64,000 nucleotides of DNA. It comes from Pezicula radicicola (lineage: Eukaryota; Ascomycota; Leotiomycetes; Helotiales; Dermateaceae). The stretch is from assembly GCA_003008705.1 (NCBI GenBank), contig PDUO01000014.1:904696-968695 (forward strand), in the 5' to 3' direction. Positions 20,624-32,700 of this stretch are shown here, piece after piece. Position 1 is the stretch's first letter. The number at the start of each line of letters is the position of its first letter. The position numbers were made by a program, and so were the translations under genes. A model generated the notes under the pieces. It did no database searches and had not been told where the DNA came from. It worked only from the letters and a program-made list of their open reading frames with translations.

Positions 20624-23600
20624 ATGTCTATTGCTCTTAGGCCTCGCGATTCACTACGGAATAATTTGCATGCAGCAATATGTTTACTTGGATTAATCAC
20701 AGCGCGCCCAGCGAATCTGGATGAGCTAAGCATTGAGAGCGAGGAGTCCGTCGCGGAGAAAACCTCCTCCGATGTAGAAGATGACGCAGAAGATGATACT
20801 GAAAATCTAGAAGATGTTGAGATCAGCAGCACAGATGATGAAAAGAAGCACGATCTCGACGCATTACGGAACAAAGTCCTTGATCGATTAGCTGAAACAC
20901 TGGCAAGATATAAGTCGGACCCCAAAGGAGGCAAAGGTTCACTCCTCGGTCCCAAACATGTCTCCAGTACTATGATGATCATGTATGACGATGAGAATAA
21001 AGTCAAGATCCTCTGTGCGAAAAATGAAGGGCTGGCTCAAGGAAACTCAACCGACGACACAGACTTTCTCAATTCTTGGAAAGCATGTATGGAGCGCATA
21101 TCACGAGCAGGTAGATTAATTCGTGCTTTGGGCTCGTCGCATCCTAACAAAATTTAGGAACAGTAATAGAAAAAGACAATTCCTATATGTTCGATCTTGT
21201 TTTGAAATACCAACAACCTAGGATCAGCTACTATGTTGAGAAGTTAAGGCATGCATTTCGATTCGAAGAGCCTGCAAAACGTTGAGACCTTAACAAGCGG
21301 CCACCATTGTCTGACGTGTGGCTTAAGAAGCTGCCAAATGTCAGAAGCCGTATCTGGGTTGACGATAGTGGAAACGAGTTCGAGTTCCTAGCACGCTCGT
21401 CCGATGAAGCCGACAACAATTCCAAAGTTGCTTTGTCTGCTCAAAGTTTAACAAACGTCGAGGACAAAGTGAGCACTATCTTATGTGTGGTTGACAAACT
21501 CTCCAACTTAGATATTGGGATGGCGAATGACCCTCGTCAGGAAGCTCTACTGAAGGAGCTATTGCCATCTTTGTTTGCTGTCTGGAGGTCGGCTCGGTTT
21601 CAAGCATCGATGAAGGCACAACTGCACGCACGGTTCCAGCAGTCACAACATCGGCAAAAGAGACGGAGTGAGGTTATGACAGCCTTAAAATTCCTTTGTC
21701 GATGTTACTACGCCGTCGTAACGTTCATTCAGGCTGCAGATACCATGCAAATCTTCCAGAACATCGAGTGCATCCCAGTTTCTGTTCCTCCCAAGCCATC
21801 GAAAGTGGCACGGCCCAAAGCTGCTCGAGCAGAAGGAACCCCAGTGGAGGTTGCCAAAAGTCTCGGACTCCAATTGTGCGGTACTGGCTGGATTGATCAT
21901 CTTGAAAAGCAGAAGACTAAAGCAGCCTTCAAGCAGCTTCGAGGTGAAACGTGTTATGTCCACGCCGAGATTCAGATGTTACTTTATCAGAATAGCTCTG
22001 CTATGTCTCCAGATGAACAAGGCAAGGTACATCCCTACATCGGATGCAGTAAGCGCTGCTGTTTACTCTGCTGGCTGTTTATTCGAATCCACGGCGCCTT
22101 TCATGTTTGAGGAAGTCACGAAACCGTCATACACAGATGGGAACTTCCAATGGCCTCACTTACAGAGCCTGCCACTTCCAAATTTCAGTCGATCTCTGAT
22201 GATCTCTCCAGTATTATAAAGATTATCCTTCAGAACATGTTCGACCAATCTTTTCCTTTGACACATCCCAAGCTCCTCGCCCAATCTTCAGCCGCACTGT
22301 CTACAACACAAACCGTACTCGACCGAGAAAAGGCTGAAATGGAGAGATCACAGCTCAAGATGAGGTGAGAATTTCTGCCATTGAAACTTTAATTACTAAC
22401 AAACATTGCAGGCAAATGATGATGGGGCAAGTGGTGACGGACGATGGTCTCCTCGTTCTGGAAAATTATCAGAAGCCGGGATTTGTCTCTGTTATTGGAG
22501 GATCGCTCATCAAGCCGAAGGATATGACATTCCAGGAAGCAGAAATCTACAAGGAGAACCATATCCGTGGCAAATTTGGATTAGAGAAATCTGACCAAAT
22601 GCCTCCAAAACAATCAAGGGTTGAGAAAAACACCTGCCGTCGTTGTAGCTCCCCGTCAAACCTCCATTGTTCAGCCTGCAGAACGAAATACTGCTCCAGA
22701 TCTTGCCAGAAAAAGGACTGGAAACGGCACATCTTCACCTGCACGATCAACAACCGGCCGAATGATGTTGACTATCTGAAGATTATCATGGCACGATGGT
22801 CTCGTTCCACAAAAAAGGAGTTGAGACAAGCACAGATTCTGTTAGATCTATATTCTGACAATGATCTATGCAAGACGTTCGGATTTAATAACTGCTTCAA
22901 CAGTGGCGAGGTTGCCAATCTTCTTTGCTTTTATAATCATATGACCTCCAAGCTAAGCACCAACGGTGTTCAAGTGGGAGTCAATGAGGGAAATTTGGGT
23001 GACTACATGGAAGTCTTTGCAGAGTTAACTCAACATGACCGGAAAGATAGCTATTGTGACTGCCCCTGCTTTACATGGTTTCTTGGTCGACGGTCTACTA
23101 GTTTTAAAATTCCAAATTAGAAGGATTCTTATGCATACCAGATAATTGGCTTGCGCCGGGCCGAATATGTCCTTTCACTCGAGGAACGAGATGATGAAGT
23201 GGATCCTCTTTCAACAGCTGAAAAGGAAATATTGTCACTATACTCGATGTTATTCAGAGACTTCAACAACATTCCTGGCCCCCTCGATTCAGAATGGTTT
23301 GATTTTGGTTTCTGCTTTTGTACGAATCATGGCCAACGTATGGAGCTAGCAAAGCTCTACCTTCAGCTTGTGGAGAGCACGACATCAATTGGTGATATTG
23401 CTCGCGCTTATAAGTCAGAGTCACTCTCCGCGCTGATGAAAGACAGAGGCCTGGATCTTTCATTCTTTGAGGTAAACGGCATTCTTTTTCACCGACCCGG
23501 CCTCGAGGAGCGCGGTATCTATCGCCTCATAGCTGAGATCAATCACACGCTCTCAGGTCGATTCTGCTATTGCTTCATGTCAAAACCGAACTGTCACCCA

Positions 23601-24017
23601 AAGTTCGAAACTCACTTGAGTCGCGAAAGCGATGGTAATTATGGATTCCACGGAACCAATACGTGGAAACGTTGGCAACTTCTCAATTTCTACAAACACG
23701 TCTTCGACTATCCAGGTTTCAATGCCCGGAAGATGCAAGAGGCAAAACGGCATTCGGACCATGACAAACTTGGCCAGTACCTGGACTCGCTTGTCCCTGA
23801 TTTCCAGAAGAAGATTTGTAATAGAGTGCTAGGAGATGCAATGTTCCCAAAAATAAAGGCATGTGTTAGATTCCCGCATGGCCGGCCGGAATGCTATTGC
23901 GTTATGCATGACACCATAGCTCCCGAAGGCTTGGATTGGGGCACGCTGTTGAATCTATCACATCTTAGAAGAATGATTTTTGAAGCTGAGGAGGCAGAGT
24001 TCAAAGTCATCAACTAG
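20624..24017 (+). pseudogene. OTT_1508-like deaminase/MYND zinc-finger gene with three in-frame stops
   Basis: Three exons, 20624-21110, 21158-22364 and 22412-24017, keep one frame of 1100 codons. Both introns are 47 bases with good signals (GTAGAT and GTGAGA donors; CCTAAC and ACTAAC branches). The frame is interrupted by TGA at codon 205 (21283), TGA at codon 480 (22108) and TAG at codon 801 (23118), with no frameshift. Residues 431-433 are the H-A-E of a nucleic-acid-deaminase-like fold, followed by G-C-S-K-R-C-C-L-L-C at 458-467, as in the fungal OTT_1508-like deaminases. A MYND zinc finger with all its Cys and His positions is at 640-675. The N-terminal part has a long acidic stretch near residues 45-85. 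Flanks of each stop read as normal family sequence. A recent pseudogene is the simplest reading; assembly error, readthrough or RNA editing remain possible. Confidence 0.72.
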
Positions 24018-24669
24018 AACGATTCATAGTGCCGTATGCGGTTATTGAAGTCTTATTTTGATGGGTGGGAGCAATGCGTATACAATCAATGACGAATCTC
24101 ATTGTTTTTGGCTATATGTGGGAGGAAAACCTTCCCTATTTACTCAGTAACAGCACAAACTCTATGTTAATTTTGTCATTCGTGGTTCCGTTTTAGCCTG
24201 CGGGCCTGAGTACGCATTGAGGAGCTATTTTGACCACTTTCCATGCTCTACCCGTTGTTTCGCACCGTAATGTACAATTTCTATTTTCGCTCCCTTGCGA
24301 CCGGAATTCTTTTGCTAACTTTTTTGCTTCCACTTTTCGTGCATTCAATTCTTAGACTAAGGCAGGAATGTTGAAGTTCTTGATTTTCTTCTTCGCCATA
24401 CGGAATAACGTTCCCTTCCTGATTGAGTAAGTAGCCGAGGCGAATGGCTGAATTCGAGACTGAATATTAGGATTGAACAGTTCGCACTTTTCTTCACCTA
24501 AGACAAATATAATCAGGAATACGTAGGAACCATGGTATAAACAGCGTAGAAGCTTATATAAATCTGCAAGCCAGCAGCACAAGAAAACTATATACAAGAA
24601 TCCCACCCTCAACCCCTACCTATTCACCATTCTCTTGAACCTCTAGGAGATCCCCAAACAAAAACCCCT
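24018..24669. other. Intergenic between converging genes
   Basis: No ORF with protein features. It holds 3' flanks of the deaminase-MYND gene and of the acetylesterase gene. Confidence 0.4.
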
Positions 24670-25632
24670 CTAAACACAACTTCCACTAATACTACTAGTA
24701 GAATTAACCACAAAAGCAGCCAACGGACTCCCCGCACACAACACGCCCTTAACAAACTGCTGCGCAACAATCGCCGCCCCCTCAGGACTAGTATGCGTAT
24801 GATCATTCGGATAATAAGCATCAACAGTTGTAGCACCCTCCTTAATAAACTCATTAGCCATATAAAGACCATGATCAACAAAACTGGCCAGACCAGTCCC
24901 ATTGGCATTCGTAGCACTCAGACTAGCATAGTCCGTAAATCTAGAAGCCGTATATGAACAAGTTCCAGATTCGCAGACGTTATTGGGAGTTGGGGAAGCT
25001 ATTATGACGTGTGCTCCTTTTGCCGTGAAATTGTTGGCTGCGTTGGTTATGTAGGTTGGATATGTTTGGACTATTAGGCCGGCGGAGGTGGTACAGGTTT
25101 CATTTCCCGATCCTACGCAGTCGGATCGTCCGTTGTCGGTTGGTGTTAGGGATCCGCCGTCGTTGTGCCCGAATTCTATGATTACGTAGTCCGAGGATGT
25201 TACTACGTCGGCTATGGCGGAGAAGCGTTCTTCATCTGTGTAGGAGCGTGCTGAACGCCCGGCTATAGCGTCGTTTACTACATCGATGCCCGTGAGAGAA
25301 TATGGGAGGTAGACACCCCAGCCTAAGAGGCTTGTTAATTGATTTGACTTGCTTGGTTGTTGTATGGAACTAGAAGAGGTATGTTTTTCTTTAGGGGAAA
25401 AGGGAATTTGTCGATGGCTTCCAAAACATACATTTCTGGAGCGAATAGCCTTTGGCGTACCTTGAGTACCAGTTCCACCACCTCCGAGCGCCATTGTAGA
25501 GTCTCCAGCTAGGTAGACCTTAGGCGTAGCTCTCTTCCCGGACCCATGAATTCCATCTCGTTGGGTAGGAGCAGCTGCAACCATTGCAGCAAGCTCGAGA
25601 GTAGCTAGTAATGCGGCGTTGAAAGAAACCAT
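24670..25632 (-). CDS. Secreted rhamnogalacturonan acetylesterase (CE12, SGNH hydrolase)
   Basis: Two exons, 25632-25461 and 25322-24670, with a 138-base intron (GTACGC donor, CTTAG acceptor) give 274 aa, the usual family length. Residues 1-21 are a signal peptide ending in A-A-A. The SGNH blocks are all present: L-A-G-D-S-T-M-A with Ser45 as nucleophile, the Gly in N-D-A-I-A-G-R-S-A, F-G-H-N-D-G, and the catalytic D-H in Y-P-N-D-H-T-H-T-S-P-E-G. CE12 enzymes remove acetyl groups from the galacturonate residues of rhamnogalacturonan I in pectin, outside the cell. The C-terminal tail is Ser/Thr-rich. The intron was placed because reading through it would insert unrelated sequence between G-T-Q and W-G-V-Y-L-P-Y. 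Start chosen for the signal peptide. Confidence 0.93.
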   Translation of the reverse strand: MVSFNAALLATLELAAMVAAAPTQRDGIHGSGKRATPKVYLAGDSTMALGGGGTGTQGTPKAIRSRNVCFGSHRQIPFSPKEKHTSSSSIQQPSKSNQLTSLLGWGVYLPYSLTGIDVVNDAIAGRSARSYTDEERFSAIADVVTSSDYVIIEFGHNDGGSLTPTDNGRSDCVGSGNETCTTSAGLIVQTYPTYITNAANNFTAKGAHVIIASPTPNNVCESGTCSYTASRFTDYASLSATNANGTGLASFVDHGLYMANEFIKEGATTVDAYYPNDHTHTSPEGAAIVAQQFVKGVLCAGSPLAAFVVNSTSSISGSCV

Positions 25633-26906
25633 TGTCGCGAGTTGATAGTCGTAGAAAAGAATGTAGATATTGTAATACTCTAGGTATCTCGGCAAAGAGC
25701 AAAGAATTCAATAGACTGATCAACAGCAAGTGAAGGACAGAGCGACTGGCGCTAAAAGAATGTGTATAGAGGATGGAATAAAAGTACTGAAAAAAGAAAT
25801 TCAAAAGAGCGCAAATACTACTTCTTATAAGCATGCGCTCAAGTTGTCGTTGCGGCGCAACGGGTCGCGGCGCTCAACTCACCTCATGTCCCTCTAATAA
25901 AAGGGAAACATTTCGTGAAACAATGGCAAAAATAAGCATAATCCAAAAAAAGGTATAAGAAACAACCATTATACGTAAGAAACATGGCACATACAAAGTA
26001 AACTTCCACGAACCCAGGACGTCGGCGTTTCATAAATTTGTGATGTTTATTTACGGAGACATCGGATGAACATGGTTCGCGTCCAGAGGTCCAAGTGCAA
26101 AGTAAGAAAAAAAGTAAGAGGAAATACTAGTCGCCAAGAAACCAATAACAAATTCTCGAAGCTATCAAGCCAGGTCTCGTAATGCTCGTCGTCTATTAAT
26201 TCTGACTACGTAGCCTTCTATTATTGCCGTGCCGTCTTGCTAAACATGCTACATGCCACATGGGAGCATAAAAATCCCCGGAGATGTCGTCTGATGTTGA
26301 GCGTTAGCTACCCGACCCCACCTACAGTAGATCAAGGCCAAGATCGGACCTCGGGAAATAAAGACGTCTCGATGGAGAAGACCGGGTGAAATGATTGCGT
26401 GGTTGTGGGTTGATTTGTGGGCTGAAGGGGTTGAAGCGCAAGAGGCAATTTGTTTGAAACATTTGTCTGAGGTGCGTCGGATGACTAGAACAATAGAGGT
26501 GGTTGAAATAAAGTGTAACTGGCTAGGTAGATTTTGATAGCACTGTAATATATGAGAGCATTCGCATCTACTAAGACTGTAGTAGACATTCATCGCATCA
26601 TTTAAAACGCAATGCTACAATGCTACAATGCTACATTTTCGCACTCATATATACCCATAACGCCCTTAATTTTGCCGCCCATATGCAACTACGTAAATAC
26701 TGCTCGGGTATATGTCCATGTGAAAATGCTGCTGTCCGAGAGTAATTAGCTACAATACTAGTACACGTAGGATGATTTCTGAATGATGATCTCGACCATC
26801 CTTTTCTACTCACTATGTAGCCAGGTATTTTTGTGGCAAGCATTGGAAAGGAAGAGTTTTGAGCAAATGGTGAGTTTTCTCACCATTGTCGTTTCCTTCT
26901 CAATTC
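25633..26906. other. Intergenic, no gene seen
   Basis: Upstream region of the acetylesterase and 3' flank of RIC8. Contains a three-unit 8-base repeat at 26610-26635. ORFs here lack protein features. Confidence 0.4.
26610..26635 (+). repeat. Simple tandem repeat, (CAATGCTA)x3
   Basis: Three perfect copies of CAATGCTA in a row, then CA. Confidence 0.85.
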
Positions 26907-28511
26907 TTACTCATCTTCTGCGTCGTCATCAAGTTCCAAGAATCTGCCACTTTGAACTGCAGACTCAACAGGATTCTGGACATTCATAACACCTGTTTTC
27001 TTTAATCTCTCAAAGAGCACAAAAAGCTTCTCTGCTTCCATTTCCTTTTCTTGTTCGGTCATTTCCGGTAGGTCTACCTTAGCCTCCGAGTCTAGCCTTT
27101 GACCAGTGATTGGATTGATTAGTCTCTGATTGTCCTCGCGGCTGCTGGTACTGAAGGCCTCCATGGCGTTTTCTGGGACAGGCATATTGTGATTCATCAA
27201 AAAGCCTGAAGCAAATCCATAACCGACGTTCTGGACGAACTTCGCGGCATCCTTGTCTGATAATTCAAAAAGCAGTTCAGACACAGATTCGCGGACCGAC
27301 GGTGCAACCGGGTTCGTAGATAACTTCAAAAGTCTGCCTGAGAGTGTAGATGCACGGCCAAGCACCTGCTTGCGGTCATCTTCAGAGGGAAGCATAGCTG
27401 TTTGCATAAAGTGTTGGACATCTGTGGGTGCGATTTCGTAGATCTTGCGCACTAAGGTAAGTAGTGATGGCACTTCTCTTTCAAGGTCGTCACCAGTGTA
27501 TGTCTTCACAGACATATCTAAAAGTTCTATTAACCGTGCAGCGTTGATATTATGTTCTGATTTTGGAAAGAGCGTTGCAACGTTGTGTGTATCATCAAGA
27601 TCGAGGCAAAGTGGCGCATGGACCAATGATCCAACTGGCGCATCGAGCGGTTTGTTGGCTGGTATTGGTCTCTTGTTGAGTATGATGAATACTGGCTGTA
27701 ATGCTGGCGAGAATGCCTTGTTGCGTTGCGGGCAATGGTGCGCCAGATTAAACAGGAGCTTTAACGATTCAATCAAAGACATGTCCTCCATGGGGTCTAT
27801 CTCCTTGACCTTCTTTGTCTTCGTGACATATTGTTTCGAGTGTCTGGTAATATTCTGGCAGATGGTATCCGCAATGTGGTGCTGATCAATGAGCTTTTCA
27901 ATGTCTATGTTCGTGCCGTAGGTGGTAAGAAATATGATCCTCGATACCAGAAATTCGTCGTCTCGACTATCATTCTTGAGCTTGTTGCAGGCCTTTGCCT
28001 CATAACCCAAATCTACAAAAATCTGTCGTGTATCGGGTTTAAGTAGGAGGGCATTGGCTAGACATCTAAGCGCATTTCGAGAGGTCGTATTCGAGGGACT
28101 ATTGAAGGCATGCCGCGACAGGGTTTCGATCCCCTTTACGTATGTTAGCTTCTGCTATACACTTTGAATCTGCGTTCTGTACCTGTTTCGTAAAGATAGG
28201 ATCTGAGTAGGAGGGGTCTCGGCCAAAGACCTTGAGCGCTTCAAGATGTGCATCCCGCTCTGAAAAGAAGTCAATGAATTTGTCGGCAGGACGAAGACAT
28301 GGAAGACTTACGATGCGGTAGGAGGCTAACCTTTTCCAGATCCGAGGTAAGTTTGTCCAAAACCTTTGTAACCTCCTCCAGTTTCGCTTTAGTTCAATCA
28401 GCATAAAATCCTTAGCATATCGCCTACATGCAGTGTCATGCAAGACATACCTGGACCGCTTGCACTCAGATCTACAGAAGAAGTCGACGAGCGTGGGGTT
28501 GGGGAAGTCAT
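26907..28511 (-). CDS. ric8: RIC8/synembryn, chaperone and GEF for G-alpha subunits
   Basis: Four exons, 28511-28451, 28386-28312, 28259-28183 and 28133-26907, give 479 aa; the first three introns are 64, 52 and 49 bases with standard donors (GTATGT, GTAAGT, GTACAG). The protein matches fungal RIC8: D-x-A-H-L-E-A-L-K-V-F-G-R-D-P near the N-terminus, then G-I-E-T-L-S-R-H-A-F and A-L-R-C-L-A-N-A-L-L-L-K-P-D-T-R-Q. A long armadillo-like helical body follows, and the C-terminal block N-P-I-T-G-Q is followed by an E-M-T-E-Q-E-K-E-M-E-A-E-K-L segment. RIC8 is cytosolic; it folds G-alpha subunits and promotes nucleotide exchange independently of receptors, and in Neurospora and Magnaporthe it is needed for growth and development. 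The first exon is short, but the frame and family match support it. Confidence 0.93.
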
Positions 28512-29726
28512 GATCGCAGAAGTTATGTGCCGACCATCTGCAAAGAAGGACGTCTCTTGAAGGCTGGGTTGGTCAATACTGCTTGCGCTCCTGTGAGCTT
28601 GTTGGGGCGTGTTCAGATTCGAAGCAAATGCGTAGGCTCGAGGAGGTTAATGTGAAGTTGTAATATAGCTACTGATGATGCTCAGCCTCGAGCCATCAAT
28701 TCCTGGAAGTACTTGATGCCACGGTGGTGGCGGCGGGGACCAACTTTTGTGTGAATTGCGAATCTGCGAAAATGAGCGCGGCTCGGTGTGTCCGCAGAAT
28801 AGACACTGGGTGAAAGGAGACGGATGCAAGTACAAGGAAGGGCTGAGCCTTACATGCAGGTTGGCAGAGTTGGCGAATAAGTAGGCGTCTGAGGAGGAGG
28901 AGGAGGAGTATTACCGTAGTACTAAGTAGTAATAAGCGCTCCGAACCAGAACGCGGGGAAGTCGTAGTCGGCAAAATGGGGTCACCGGTAGAACTGATAA
29001 CCGTAGGGCACGCTAATAAGCAACAGCAACAACGATGGTGGACCAATCCCTATGTTAATAGCATCATGAGGACTGCTTAACCGTACAGTAGTTCGTCACT
29101 ACCTCGAATTCATGTCAGATGACTCTTTACGGAAGCATACCTATTCTGAATCACCTGCTCTAGATCGCAAAGAAAGTGACTGAAATAATAAAAATAGTAG
29201 CTACCTTACCTAGGTATCCTTGCGCTGAGCTTTGGTGGGTGAGGCCAGGGAGCTGACTCAGCAACAACTTGACCTCACCCTCATCACCTCGTTGCTTTTC
29301 TTGGAGATCTAAATGCTGAGAAGAACTTCCAGGAGAAGGAGGTTGAGAATGAGCTATGTTGTATGCTGATTTCGCGTATCCATATAGCAAATTTAAGTTC
29401 TTTGCATAGCTCTAATTGCTCTCCCAACTTTTCCCAGAGCTAGGTATATTTTTCACTCAATGTTCGTCACGTGAGGTGCTGCTATGTAAGTGGTTCCTCG
29501 TCGCGGGCGCGTTCGCGCAACCACACCGCGTTCTTTAGGCATCTTCGCTTTTTGCGCATGCCAGCCTACCAGCCTCTTGTGTGACGCTCAACACATCACA
29601 TCGACGACGCAGCGAGTTCCGGATTTCTCGCTCAATAATGGAATGAGCTTATTGGGACAGGAGCTCGACAGACAACTCGGTTCGATAGGTACATCCGGGT
29701 ACATGTCTCGACGATAATCAGCAGCC
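28512..29726. promoter_or_regulatory. Divergent upstream region of ric8 and rif1
   Basis: About 1.2 kb between two head-to-head genes, presumably holding both promoters. A GAG trinucleotide run lies at 28891-28908 and a CACGTG E-box-type palindrome near 29468. No ORF with protein features. Confidence 0.5.
28891..28908 (+). repeat. GAG trinucleotide microsatellite
   Basis: Six GAG units in tandem in the ric8-rif1 intergenic region. Confidence 0.85.
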
Positions 29727-32700
29727 ATGGTACCGTCGACGTCTGGTCAACTCCTTAAGGCGCTTCCAACAAGACCACCAACTCCTCCACGAGAGGCAGA
29801 AAACACCGAAGCAAGATCAAGCTTCTTCGGATCTGTCTTCAATCTCTTCTCTTCTCAGTCTTCACCAGCATCCTCAATCGGGTCCCCCAATCTTGCCTCA
29901 GGGGCATCGAGAAGAAGTGTTACCTTTCTCGAGAGAGTCGAAGAAAGAGACCCACCATCGCTGTCTGTAGACGGCAAGTTCACTACATCCAAGCCCAAAC
30001 CACGCCTTCTTGCAGCCTCAGCAGATCAAAAACCCAGGAAATCAATTCTCAAACCGTATAATGGACCTATTCCTATAGACCTCACGATAGGCACCAACTC
30101 GAAGCTTTTGCCGCCACACGCTTTCCCCAACCTCGCCACAATGCTCGAATCAATCGCACACCAGTTAGCTGGGAAGGACAGAAATTCTAGGGTGGACGCA
30201 TACATGACTCTGTCAGGAGTGTTGAAGGCATCCGACAACATTCCTGATATCCAAGCTTTGAGGGACAAAATGAGCTTGCTTGAGCAGTTCATAGAGCGCG
30301 ATATGTCTGCCAAGAATGCGTCTGGGCATCCAGATTCCGTTTTGATCATAAAGGCTCTGGAGCTTCTTTCCAGTTTCCTTTACAAGCAAGCCATTGCCGA
30401 GTTATTATCTGCCGAGTTTAGTGCTTTTGTGGTGGACCATGCTATCAAAGCCCTCCAAGATAAAGCTTTTAATGACGCCCTTGTCTCTAAGGATATCACC
30501 AAGCATTTGATGTTTGTCATGGCACAGCAAAAATTCTCGCCCAAGGTTTTGAATGCGGATAAAACTGTGAAATTGATCAAGGCTGTACATGACATTGAAA
30601 AGTATGTTAAAGGCAAAAGCATTGTTACTGGACGTATAAATGTGTACCGCAATCTTCTTAGGACTTCGCGATCTCACATGGTAAACAATACCGAATGGAT
30701 TCAAGACGTCTTTGCCGACATGCTCAGCAGCATTAAAGAAATTCAGGAAGCTGCCATAGCCTTTGGTCTCGAAGCAGCATCACAGCTTGGTACAGAGTCC
30801 AAGATATCACGGGCTGTGTCTGAATTTTTTCTTCGGGGGTTAGAGGATAATTTGAAATACGCAGACTACTATGCAAAGACACTGAAGGCTATGGTCGAGA
30901 AGAAACAGCAGATTGCAGCAGTGCCACAAATCTGGAGCATTACAGTGTTGTTCCTTCGCAGCCGACCTCGACAATTTGAGCATTGGGCCTTTTACAAACC
31001 GTGGTGCCAGATATTGCAACCGTGCTTCAATACCAGCGACCATCAAGCAAAAATTGAGGCCAACTTCGCTTGGAATCGTTATATTTATGCGGTTCAACCG
31101 GATGAGAAAACCCCAGGATCAATTATCAAGAGACTTGCACAACCCCTCTTGAGCCAGCTAAGACGAAAACCTATCAACAAGTCAACAAGTGCAAAGAGGG
31201 CACGGCAATCTGCTATTGGAAGCCTCTGTACTCTTCTTTACTATACACTTAGGCCCCTTTCTACGTCAACTCAGGTTGATTTGTTCTGGGACGAATACGT
31301 TGCCGAGATTCTATGCCTGCTCACTCCTGCTATTCCATATCAAAATCAAGAAATGGTAGAGCACGATGTTGCAACCGCTTGTGCCATCTTGACAGGCCTT
31401 TTCAACTCCACTACACCTAGGCCTTGGGACGAGAATAGAGCAATGAGTAGTGATCTCATGAAAGCGAATGAACTTCCATCTCTTGACCCAAAATGGGTTC
31501 GCAAAAACGCCGCGAAAGTGTTCTCTTCAATGGAGCCGTTGCTTGAAAGGATGTTTTGGCAGTTGGCGGATGACAAAAGTGTCATCTCAATTCTTTGGAA
31601 GACCTATATCAAGACCATTGCGTCACCGGCTGCGAAGGAGATAAAAGTCTCATTGGACACAATGGGCTGTATAGCTAGAATCTTCAACATGCTTTACAGG
31701 ATATGGCACGAAGGACCCCAAGGTTTGCGGACAATTACTTCGGGTGGGTCTCCTGAGTTCCTGGCAAGCATTTCGTTTTTCGTGTCAACAACTGTCTCCG
31801 AGCTTGGCTTACTTCCGTTCACCGAGAGACTCCTATCTGTTGGCCAACAGGATACCTTCATTGTCATTTCCACCCCTTCTCATCGACCCGATAAGTCACG
31901 CGGCATCGTGAAGTGCCCGTTGCACCATCTTGTGCTACTTTTCACCAACGACTCGCCTGGCTTTCATTGTGATGGTGGCCAGATGCAGGTTGAAGGCTTT
32001 GTGCCGTCGAATTTTCGGCAGACGATCAGCGTCATTCTAGCACCATTTTTTGATGCTCGACCTTCCAGTAAATCACGAACTGGTCTTGCTCATGAGCTCT
32101 TGCAACTACTGCCCGCACAACCTACATACAGCTCACAGATTCTTCGGCGAGTTCTAGCAGACTTTGCACCAGACGCTGTACCTAAGCCACGACATGATGA
32201 TTCTCAAGTCCAATTCGAACCAATCGCATCATCTCCCCTTGCCGAAAGAGTTCTTGATTCTCAGCTTCTCACCGACCGGCAAAAGGAAGTAAAGGAGCGC
32301 CAACAAGCTGAAGCTGCGGCAATGTTTCCAGACATCAGGTCTAGCCCGAGGACAAATACAAGATCCGCACAGAAGTCTGTTATTACAAACCACGATCTTC
32401 CTATATTTAATCTCGAACCCGTGTCGAACCATGACCCGGAAGGAACAATGGCCGTGGAACGACAGACAACTCCAACCATGCCGGTAACCGACTTTGATGA
32501 CTTTATCACATCATCTCCAACCCCGACCCGAGTTTCACGTGGCGATAATAATGTCTCTCTCCCATTATCTTCACCTGAGCAAGAAGCAGACGTGCAGACA
32601 CCCGATGAATTCATGTACAGTGAAGATATTCCATCCTCACCTCCTGAAATCACAGGCAATAGTGTTTCGTTTGACCCCTCTGCTCAAGTAGATCCTTATG

